A DNA stretch of 10,989 nt from Lentisphaeria bacterium (GTDB lineage Bacteria; Verrucomicrobiota; Lentisphaeria; Oligosphaerales; Oligosphaeraceae): the NCBI GenBank assembly GCA_016302725.1, contig JAEDNB010000057.1:1-10989 (forward strand), read 5' to 3'. Position numbers and translations under genes: made by a program. How positions within the stretch are numbered: position 1 is the first letter of the stretch; the number at the start of each line of letters is the position of its first letter. Below are positions 1 through 6,867 of the stretch, in pieces. The notes below the pieces were generated by a model. That model was given only the letters and a program-made list of their open reading frames with translations, had not been told where the DNA came from and did no database searches.

Positions 1-58
1 CCTCCCCCCCTTTCCTCCCCTCCTCCCCCGCCCGACGACGGCGCCCCCACCCCACCCC
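1..58. other. C-rich ffh upstream sequence, no recognisable signal
   Basis: The 58 bases before ffh are almost entirely C and T followed by C-rich sequence. I see no promoter hexamer, no Shine-Dalgarno and no open reading frame worth calling. The true promoter of ffh may lie before the window. Confidence 0.5.
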
Positions 59-1579
59 ATGTTCGACTCCCTTACCGACAAACTCCACTCCGCCTTCCGA
101 AAACTCACCGGCAACGCCCAGTTGACCCAGAAGAACATCTCCGAGGCCATGGAGGAGGTGCGCAACGCCCTGCTCTCCGCCGATGTCAACTACGAGGTCG
201 CCGAAGGCTTCGTCCACCAGGTTGGCCAGGAGTGCCTTGGCGAGGCGGTGCTCAAGAGCGTCACCCCCGGGCAGCAGGCCATCAAGGTGGTCTACGACAA
301 GCTGACCGAATTGATGGGAAGCCAGGAGGCCCCCCTGAACCTCCAGGGGGACGCCCCCGGGGAACCCGCCGTCATCATGCTCTGCGGCCTGAACGGCAAC
401 GGAAAGACCACCACTGCCGCCAAATTGGCCAGCCTACTCCTCAAGAAGAACAAGAAGCGCACCCTGCTGGCCGCCTGCGACCTTACGCGCCCCGCCGCCA
501 TCGACCAGTTGGAGGTGCTGGGGCAGTCCCTCGCCCTCCCCGTCTACACCAACCGGGACAGCAAGGATGTCATCCAGGTGGCCCGGGAGGCCATCCAGGC
601 GGCGAAGGCCAAGAGCTGCCAGGTGGTCCTGCTGGACACGGCGGGGCGCCTCCAGATTGACGAACCCCTGGTGCAGGAGCTGGTCCGCCTGAAGGAGGCC
701 GTCCATCCCCAGGAAATCCTCCTGGTGGCCGATGGCGCCCTGGGGCAGGAGGCGGTCTCCGTCGCCCGCCATTTCGACCAGGCGCTGGATGTGACGGGCA
801 TCATCCTGACCAAGATGGATGGCGACGCCCGGGGCGGCGCCGCCCTGTCCATGCGCCAGGCCACGGGCAAGCCCATCAAGTTTGTGGCCACGGGGGAGCA
901 GGTGGTGGACCTGGAGACCTTCCATCCCGACCGCATGGCCTCCCGCATCCTGGGCATGGGCGACATCCTTACCCTGGTGGAGCGCGCCCAGAGCGAATTC
1001 GAGGAGAACGAGGCCAGGAAGCTGGAGGAGAAGGTGCGCAACGCCACCTTCGACTTCGAGGATTTCCTGAAGCAGATTTCCCGCATACAGAAGATGGGGG
1101 GCCTCATGAGCCTGCTGAAGTTCCTTCCCGGCATGGGCTCCCTCCCTCCTGAACTCATGGATGAAAAGACCTTCCGCGCCACCCAGGGCATCATCCACTC
1201 CATGACCCCGGCGGAGCGGCGCGCCCCCGAGACCATCAACGCCAGCAGGCGGGCCCGCATCGCCCGGGGCAGCGGCTCCACCCCCCAGGCGGTCACGGAG
1301 CAGATCAAGGTCTTCATGAACATGCGGGAGGTCATGTCCCGCATGAGCCAGCAGGGCGGCGCCTCCATGCTTGGCTCCCTCTTCCAGGGCAACGGCCTGG
1401 CCGACATGGCGGGAATGCTCCAGCGCTCCGCCGCCCAGGGGGGCCTGGGAAAGGCCGCCGGATATGCCCAGAACGGAATCTCCCACCAGGACGCCCTCGC
1501 CCGCGCCCGGGACAAGGCAAGGAAGGACGCCAAGCGGAAACAGGAAAAGGCCGCCCGGAAGAAAAACCGGAAACGCTAG
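59..1579 (+). CDS. ffh: Signal recognition particle protein Ffh (SRP54)
   Basis: This is the SRP GTPase, which with SRP RNA binds signal sequences emerging from the ribosome and delivers the complex to FtsY at the inner membrane. The N domain helices occupy about residues 1-95. The G domain shows the P-loop GLNGNGKT (110-117), DLTRPAAIDQL, DTAGR (193-197) and TKMDGDARGG (251-260), followed by the family signature FHPDRMASRILGMGD. The M domain (about 300-433) has the flexible finger loop rich in Met and Leu and the RNA-binding motif INASRRARIARGSG. At 506 residues it is longer than the usual roughly 450; residues 434-506 form a Gly/Ala/Met segment ending in a very basic Lys/Arg tail. The P-loop has Asn where Gln and Ala/Ser are common. 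The ATG at 59 is the natural start, since MFDSLTDKLHSAFRKLTG matches family N-termini, but C-rich sequence precedes it and no Shine-Dalgarno is seen. Confidence 0.97.
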   Translation: MFDSLTDKLHSAFRKLTGNAQLTQKNISEAMEEVRNALLSADVNYEVAEGFVHQVGQECLGEAVLKSVTPGQQAIKVVYDKLTELMGSQEAPLNLQGDAPGEPAVIMLCGLNGNGKTTTAAKLASLLLKKNKKRTLLAACDLTRPAAIDQLEVLGQSLALPVYTNRDSKDVIQVAREAIQAAKAKSCQVVLLDTAGRLQIDEPLVQELVRLKEAVHPQEILLVADGALGQEAVSVARHFDQALDVTGIILTKMDGDARGGAALSMRQATGKPIKFVATGEQVVDLETFHPDRMASRILGMGDILTLVERAQSEFEENEARKLEEKVRNATFDFEDFLKQISRIQKMGGLMSLLKFLPGMGSLPPELMDEKTFRATQGIIHSMTPAERRAPETINASRRARIARGSGSTPQAVTEQIKVFMNMREVMSRMSQQGGASMLGSLFQGNGLADMAGMLQRSAAQGGLGKAAGYAQNGISHQDALARARDKARKDAKRKQEKAARKKNRKR

Positions 1580-1629
1580 CCTCCCCCCCCTCCACAGGGC
1601 CCTCCACACACAAAAGAGCAAGCACGACC

Positions 1630-3576
1630 ATGAGAAACCCCGCCCTCCGCCGCCGACTCTCCCTGCTGATGTCTCTGCCTCTCCTGCTGGCGCTTCTTCT
1701 CCTGGGGGCTTCCTGCCAGCATCTCACCCCCGGCGCGGAACTGGAGGGGCTGCTGGAATCCCGGAACCGGCCCAACCGCCCCAGGCTGGAGCAGGAGGCC
1801 CGGCAAAGGGCCCTGGAAGCCCAGGTGCGCCGGCGCTTCGCCCTGGTGAGAGACCTCATCAGCGCCAGGAACTACGACAAGGCTGACGAGGTGCTCTCCA
1901 CCATGGATGCCCTGACGGAGCACCAGGAGGAAATCAAGGACCTGCGGCGCCTCAACTCCATGGCGCGGAACATGGGCGTCAACGAAACCGCCCTGGCCAT
2001 CAACCACCAGCGCGCCCTGAACGAGGCGGCCAACCTCCAGCTGGTCCCCGAATCCTACGACACGGTGGTCAGCATCACCCCCGACCTGGAGCCGGAGTTC
2101 ATCCCCATGGGAAAGCTGGAGGAGATGCTCACCCGGAAGATCTCCCTCAAGGTCAACAACATGCCCCTCTCCTCCCTGGCCCAGCAACTCCAGGAGCTGG
2201 ATGAACTGAACATCGCCGACTCCCTCAACATCATCTTCAGCGACGAGGCGGTGAAGAACAAGACCTTCTCCTGCCAGTTCCGGGAGGTCCCCCTCTACGA
2301 GGTCTTTGCCTACATCTCCAAGAACCTGGGGGTCTCCTTCAGCGTCTCCGACCACCTGATCTGGGTCAACCCCGCCCCTGTGGGAAGCGGATACCACCTG
2401 GAGACCCGGATCATCCACCTGCGCCACGGCATCGTCCCCAAGGTCCCCGAAGGCCTGGGGGTCTCCGGAAAGACCGCCTTCGCCTCCTCCACCGAGGAAG
2501 ACACCGACCTGGCCGACGCCTTGAAGAAATTCTACGAGGGATGCGTCACGGGAGGCAGCTACTCCCACTACCCCAACCGGAACCTGCTGATTGTCACCGA
2601 CACCCGGGAAAGGCTCCGCCAGCTGGAGAAGCTCATCCATGAGCTGGACCGCCCGCCCCTGCAGGCCGTCATCGAGGCCCGCTTCATCGCCATCAGCGAG
2701 AGCGACCTCCACGACGTGGGCGTGGAGTTCACCAAGGCAAAGGGGGGCAAGCCCGGGGACTCCATGACCCCTGACAACCAGGTGAACGCCAACATCTCCG
2801 ATTTCTTCACGGAACTCAATACCATCAAGAAGGAGAACGCCGAAGGGGTGGCCGCCCTGGCCATCAGCGGAATCCTGGGCAACCGCTCCTACGACATGCT
2901 CATCTCCGCCATCCAAAGCAAGTCCAGCTCCGTCATCGTCTCCGCCCCCAGGGTCACCACCCTCAACAACCGCACCGCACGCATCCGAAAGGGCGACAAG
3001 CTCTACTATTTCGAGGAATACACCGTCCAGGCCATCGACCAGGGGGACAAGGGGACCAACCAGGTCCTTGTGCCCCGGGGAAAGCCCGCCACCCTCCAAT
3101 TGGGCATCACCGTTGACGTGAAGGTGAACATCGGCAACGACATGCAGACAATCCTCCTGGGCCTGAAGCCGGAAATCATCAATTTCCTCCAGTGGGAGGA
3201 CTACGTCTCCACCCGCAGCGAGACCAGCGACAAGGTCACCACCAACTATGTCACCAACGTGATGCTTCCCCGCACCCACGAGCAAGGCATCTCCACCAGC
3301 GTGGGCATCCGGAGCGGAGAGACGGTCATCCTGGGAGGCATGGTGGAAAACACCAAGACCGCCACCGTCCGCCAGGTCCCCTTCCTGGGGGACATCCCCT
3401 TCCTGGGCGCCCTCTTCCGCCACAAGGAGGTGCGGGAGACCCCCACCAACCTCCTGATTTTCGTCACGGCGACCATCGTCAACGACAAGGGGGAGTATGT
3501 CATCTACACCCCGCCCCCCCAGGTCTCCCCGGAGGACCTCATCCCCCTGAAGCCCATCCAGGACGAACAGGAATAG
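1630..3576 (+). CDS. Secretin-family outer membrane channel (GspD/PilQ type), putative lipoprotein
   Basis: This protein likely forms the outer membrane ring of a type IV pilus or type II secretion-like machine. The N-terminus is basic (RRR at 7-9), then hydrophobic to about residue 28, ending in LLLLGASC. This suggests lipidation at Cys29, though Gly at -3 is a weak lipobox. Residues about 45-140 are charged and helical. An STN/N0-like domain covers about 170-255, and a further N-domain runs about 259-340, including NRNLLIVTDT. The secretin core runs about 410-625 and carries the hallmark VPFLGDIPFLGALFR (583-597) with SGETVILGG just upstream. A short proline-rich tail follows. The 648-residue length suits the family. 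It is the first gene of the pilus-like block, 50 bases after ffh and 25 before the PilM-like gene. Only a weak purine stretch (AAAAGAG, 11 bases off) precedes the ATG. It resembles Akkermansia Amuc_1098 in role, which is inferred rather than aligned. Confidence 0.9.
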   Translation: MRNPALRRRLSLLMSLPLLLALLLLGASCQHLTPGAELEGLLESRNRPNRPRLEQEARQRALEAQVRRRFALVRDLISARNYDKADEVLSTMDALTEHQEEIKDLRRLNSMARNMGVNETALAINHQRALNEAANLQLVPESYDTVVSITPDLEPEFIPMGKLEEMLTRKISLKVNNMPLSSLAQQLQELDELNIADSLNIIFSDEAVKNKTFSCQFREVPLYEVFAYISKNLGVSFSVSDHLIWVNPAPVGSGYHLETRIIHLRHGIVPKVPEGLGVSGKTAFASSTEEDTDLADALKKFYEGCVTGGSYSHYPNRNLLIVTDTRERLRQLEKLIHELDRPPLQAVIEARFIAISESDLHDVGVEFTKAKGGKPGDSMTPDNQVNANISDFFTELNTIKKENAEGVAALAISGILGNRSYDMLISAIQSKSSSVIVSAPRVTTLNNRTARIRKGDKLYYFEEYTVQAIDQGDKGTNQVLVPRGKPATLQLGITVDVKVNIGNDMQTILLGLKPEIINFLQWEDYVSTRSETSDKVTTNYVTNVMLPRTHEQGISTSVGIRSGETVILGGMVENTKTATVRQVPFLGDIPFLGALFRHKEVRETPTNLLIFVTATIVNDKGEYVIYTPPPQVSPEDLIPLKPIQDEQE

Positions 3577-3601
3577 CCCCCCTTTCCGAGACGCCGCCCC
3601 C

Positions 3602-5362
3602 ATGCCCCTTTTCCGCCACAGCGCTGCCTTGGGCCTCTCCCATTCCCGGGAGGGGGCGGGCGCCTTGTCCCTCCGTCCCCGGGGCAGGGGCGGCTGGCAT
3701 GTGGAGTGCCTCTGGCATCTTCCCTGGAGGCAGGAGGGGGTCCGGGGAGAGGAGGAGAGGCTCCAGGCCGCCAGGGACTGGATGGACCAGGAGCGGCTCT
3801 CCCGCAGGGGGGGCGCCCTCTGCCTCCTCCCCCAGCCCCAGGCCACCACCGTGGCCTATGATTTTCCCCCCATCCGGGACGGGGAAAAGCTCGCCCAAGT
3901 GGTCTCCTACCAGACGGGGCAGCTGGCCGGCGTCTCCGGCGTCAGCCTGGTCAACGACTTCCGCCCCATCCCCCCCCTGCCCGGCCAAAGCAACCCCCAG
4001 CTGGTGGCCGTGACCCGGGAGGACACCCTGGAGGAGTGGAGCCAATTCTACCTGGACGGCGGCCTGCGCCTCCAAGGGCTGGTGCCTGGCGGCGTCGCCC
4101 TCTACAACGCCCTGGCCCTCCTGCGTCCGGACGCCCTCCGCCAGGAAGGGGTGCAGATGGCCCTGGACTGGGATGGGGAGGAGGACTACGCCACGCTCCT
4201 CATCCTTCACCAGGGCGTCCCCCAGTCCATGGGCGTGCTGGAGGCCCCCTCCCACCGCCCCTCCGAACTGGCGGACCAGCTCCAGGTCGCCCTGCGGAAC
4301 TGGCGGGCCACCCAGGGCGGCGAGAGCCGCCTTGCGGTCCTGGCGCACCTTTGGTTCAGCGGAGAGGCGGCGGGGCGCGGGAAGATGTCCTCGGAGCTTT
4401 CCTCCTGCCTGGGCGTGCCTGTCTCCCCCCTGGGGCTCCCCCAGGCAGAATGCCCCCACCAGATTGGAGGTTCCGCCGTGGAAGGGGTGCTGCCCGCCAT
4501 GGCCATTCCCTTTGGCCTGGCCGCCCAGGGCGCGGGCCTCGCCCCCCTGCCCATCACCCTCCTCCCTCCCCGCCTTGCCTGGCAAAAGGCCAGGATGCGG
4601 GAGTTCCCCTTCCTGGCCCTGGCCGCCCTCCTTGTGCTCCTCTTTGGCGGCTGGCTCTTCACCGGGGCCCTTTCCCGCGTGCAACTCCAGGAGGAAAAGT
4701 GCACCCAGGAGGAAAGGCTGCTGGATGAATGCCTGGCCACCGCCCCGCGCCTCCACGAGGCGCGCCAGGAACTGGTCCATCTCCAGAAGCGCCTTCTCCC
4801 CATGGCGGAAGCCTCCCTGCGGACCCGGCGCTTCGTCCAGTCCATCCGCGCCTGGGACCTCTCACGCCCCGTCCCCCGGGAAGGCACCTGGTGCGTCTAT
4901 CTGGCGGACGAATTCTCCTTCGCCGAGGCCAATGCCCCACGGAATGGCGGAACCCGCCGGGGCGAGGGCGCACCCCCTGCCCGCGCCCTGCCCGACAAAC
5001 CCCTCCTCCGGCCGGAGGAGCCCGCCGCCACCCCTTCCCCCATGCCCTCCGCCGCCCTCCCCGTCTCCTCCCTGCCCCTCCTCACCCGGATGTATGCCGG
5101 GGGCATCCTGCCCGCCTCCTCCACACGATACCAGGCCGTGAAGGAATTCCAGGGGGAGCTGAACCGCTCGGAGCTCTTCACCAACGTGGACGATTTCACG
5201 GATTTCCTCTCCGAGGACTTCCTGGCCGCCCATTTCACCCCCTGGTCCTCCTTCCTGGCCACCTACCGGAATGTGCTGAAGCGGGAGTATACCCTCTACT
5301 TGATGCAGCTGCCTTTCTTGGAGAGCCCCCTTTCCCGCCCCCTTCCGCCCCCCCAGCCCTAG
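3602..5362 (+). CDS. PilM-PilN fusion / GspL-like inner membrane assembly protein
   Basis: This looks like an actin-fold cytoplasmic domain joined to a PilN-like membrane and periplasmic part. Residues about 1-315 follow the PilM/GspL pattern: an N-terminal strand ALGLSHSREG in place of the family's GLDIGSSSVK, a second core region MALDWDGEED, and a closing AIPFGLAAQGAGL. Directly after it, PITLLPPRLAWQKARMRE (317-334) resembles the start of PilN (INLLP, then basic residues). One membrane helix follows at 335-357, then a predicted coiled coil to about 410. A Pro/Ala-rich linker runs about 440-500. The C-terminal domain (TRYQAVKEFQGELNRSELFTNV and beyond) recalls the PilN ferredoxin-like fold. 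The usual phosphate-binding Asp and Gly residues look degenerate, so ATP binding is doubtful. Expected partners are the ATPase, the PilO-like and the PilP-like proteins. No Shine-Dalgarno precedes the ATG. At 586 residues it is longer than typical GspL (about 400). Confidence 0.75.
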   Translation: MPLFRHSAALGLSHSREGAGALSLRPRGRGGWHVECLWHLPWRQEGVRGEEERLQAARDWMDQERLSRRGGALCLLPQPQATTVAYDFPPIRDGEKLAQVVSYQTGQLAGVSGVSLVNDFRPIPPLPGQSNPQLVAVTREDTLEEWSQFYLDGGLRLQGLVPGGVALYNALALLRPDALRQEGVQMALDWDGEEDYATLLILHQGVPQSMGVLEAPSHRPSELADQLQVALRNWRATQGGESRLAVLAHLWFSGEAAGRGKMSSELSSCLGVPVSPLGLPQAECPHQIGGSAVEGVLPAMAIPFGLAAQGAGLAPLPITLLPPRLAWQKARMREFPFLALAALLVLLFGGWLFTGALSRVQLQEEKCTQEERLLDECLATAPRLHEARQELVHLQKRLLPMAEASLRTRRFVQSIRAWDLSRPVPREGTWCVYLADEFSFAEANAPRNGGTRRGEGAPPARALPDKPLLRPEEPAATPSPMPSAALPVSSLPLLTRMYAGGILPASSTRYQAVKEFQGELNRSELFTNVDDFTDFLSEDFLAAHFTPWSSFLATYRNVLKREYTLYLMQLPFLESPLSRPLPPPQP

Positions 5363-5371
5363 CCCCTCCCC

Positions 5372-6274
5372 ATGTTCCACCCCGCCCCCAAAGACTGGCC
5401 CGCACCGCACCGCACCCTGGCCTTCGCCATGGGCGCGGCCCTGGTGGCGCTTCTGCTGGCCTACGGGCTCTATCTGCGCCCCAGGCAGACCGCCTTGGAG
5501 CGCCACCAGGAGGCCGTGGAACGGAAGCAGGCCCTCTTCCAGGCCACCGGGCTTCCCAGGGATGGCGCCTTCCTGAAGGAACGGCTCGCCGAAAGCGAAG
5601 ACCTCCTCCAGGGAACCCCCTCCGAACCGGGGCTCCGGGAGGTGGCGCACAAAACCATGGCCTACGCCACCTCCATCCTGGAAGAGCATATCCGCCAAGA
5701 CTACACCGACACCCTGGCCTTCATCTACGGCGCCACACGCCTGGATTACAAGGAACTCCACGAGAGAATCGTGGCCGAGTTCGCCCAGGGGGAATCCCCC
5801 CTGGACGAAGCCTATTTCGGCATGGGGAAGGAGGCGCCCGTGGAACAGCCGGTCTGGCAGACCATCGCCCAGCTCTGGACCCTCCAGGAGGTGCTGCGCC
5901 ACGCCAAAAAGAGCGGCCTGCGGCTGGCACAGGGAAAGGACGGGGCCGGCATGATCGCCGCCCTCCCCGTCACGGCATACACCCTCCAGGACACCCCCGA
6001 TGGCTCCATCTACCTCATGGAGTTCCCCGTGGACGCCACCTTCTCCGGCACCATGGGGCAGTTTCTCGCCTTCGCCGCCTCCCTGCAGACCCGCCGCGCC
6101 TTCCTGCCCATGAAACGCCTCTCCATCCATAGCCTCCCCCCGGACGCCTTGCTGGCCGGAAGCGAGAACCTGGTCTCCACCTACCTTTTCACCGTCCAAT
6201 GCTCCGCCTTCATGGATCCCCAGGGGGCGGATGAGCCGCCCGCCATCCCCACGTCCACGGAGGAGCAAGAATGA
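5372..6274 (+). CDS. PilO/GspM-like inner membrane protein (Amuc_1100-like layout)
   Basis: This is a bitopic inner membrane protein expected to pair with the PilN-like part of the preceding gene in the alignment complex. A short cytoplasmic N-terminus precedes one membrane helix (about 16-34, FAMGAALVALLLAYGLYL). A charged coiled coil follows at about 38-80, then a helical middle. From about 195 to 280 lies an alternating strand-helix-strand region, including SIYLMEFPVDATFSGTMGQF and later STYLFTVQCSAF, consistent with a ferredoxin-like domain. This order (helix, coiled coil, ferredoxin-like) is that of PilO/GspM and of Akkermansia Amuc_1100. The assignment rests on architecture and gene position, not on clear sequence identity. 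The ATG lies 9 bases after the previous stop, within CCCCTCCCC and with no Shine-Dalgarno. The gene ends in an ATGA overlap with the next. Confidence 0.6.
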   Translation: MFHPAPKDWPAPHRTLAFAMGAALVALLLAYGLYLRPRQTALERHQEAVERKQALFQATGLPRDGAFLKERLAESEDLLQGTPSEPGLREVAHKTMAYATSILEEHIRQDYTDTLAFIYGATRLDYKELHERIVAEFAQGESPLDEAYFGMGKEAPVEQPVWQTIAQLWTLQEVLRHAKKSGLRLAQGKDGAGMIAALPVTAYTLQDTPDGSIYLMEFPVDATFSGTMGQFLAFAASLQTRRAFLPMKRLSIHSLPPDALLAGSENLVSTYLFTVQCSAFMDPQGADEPPAIPTSTEEQE

Positions 6275-6867
6275 CCCGGGACACCTTGACCAGACTGCTG
6301 TTCCACCACGGTGAACGGAAGTTGCTTCTCCTGCTGCTCCTCCTGGGCGGCGCACTCTTCGGCGGCAGGCGCCTCCTAATGCCCGAGCCCCGGGAAAAGC
6401 CCGCCCCCACCCCGGAGATGCCCCCGCCCCAGCAACTGCTCCCCTGGCGGGAACAGCCCCCCTTCTTCCTGACCCCCATCCCCGTGGACCAAGTGGGAGA
6501 CCCCTTCCTGGTGGGCTTTCCCATGGAAAAGCCCAAGCAGCCCGCCGCCGCCGCCCCCGCCATCGTTTCGGAGCCCCCCGCCCCGGAGCCCCCTCCTCCT
6601 CCCCCGCCGCCGAAGCGAAAGGTGGCCGTCACCTTTCGGGGAGTGCGCACCGCCCTTACGGGCAAGGTCTACGCCATGTTGGAAATCAGCGATTCCGAGG
6701 AGGGCGCCTCCAGCGTCTTTCTGCAGCAGGGCGCTCCCCTGGCCTTCGGCCCCAGCGTCCATGCCGTCACCGAGGAGGCGCTGACGCTGGAGTTTCCGGA
6801 GACAGGCAAGCAGGCCACCATCCCCTATGGGGAAACGGAAATCTTCACCCTGGAGCCCAAGCCATGA
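6271..6867 (+). CDS. PilP/GspC-like periplasmic linker protein with proline-rich stalk
   Basis: This is probably the inner membrane-anchored protein that contacts the secretin. One hydrophobic segment (about 18-31, almost all Leu and Gly) anchors it. A proline-rich stalk follows (38-114) with eight consecutive prolines at 97-104. A small all-beta-like domain of about 90 residues closes the protein, with VAVTFRGVRTALTGKVYAML, QQGAPLAFG and ALTLEF. That order and size match GspC homology-region/PilP proteins, whose C-terminal domain binds secretin N-domains. Sequence similarity is weak, so the call leans on architecture and on its place between the PilO-like and ATPase genes. It has the best internal Shine-Dalgarno of the block (GGAGGAG at 6259-6265, 5 bases before ATG) and overlaps both neighbours by 4 bases, suggesting translational coupling. 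The ribosome would probably need EF-P to pass the proline run. Confidence 0.6.
   Translation: MTRDTLTRLLFHHGERKLLLLLLLLGGALFGGRRLLMPEPREKPAPTPEMPPPQQLLPWREQPPFFLTPIPVDQVGDPFLVGFPMEKPKQPAAAAPAIVSEPPAPEPPPPPPPPKRKVAVTFRGVRTALTGKVYAMLEISDSEEGASSVFLQQGAPLAFGPSVHAVTEEALTLEFPETGKQATIPYGETEIFTLEPKP

Noticed and set aside
1576..3849. Long open frame on the minus strand across the secretin gene, and similar antisense frames along the window
   Set aside because: The C-ending codon bias on the plus strand removes stop codons from antisense frames. The translations are low-complexity and lack family motifs, while the plus-strand genes carry clear domains.
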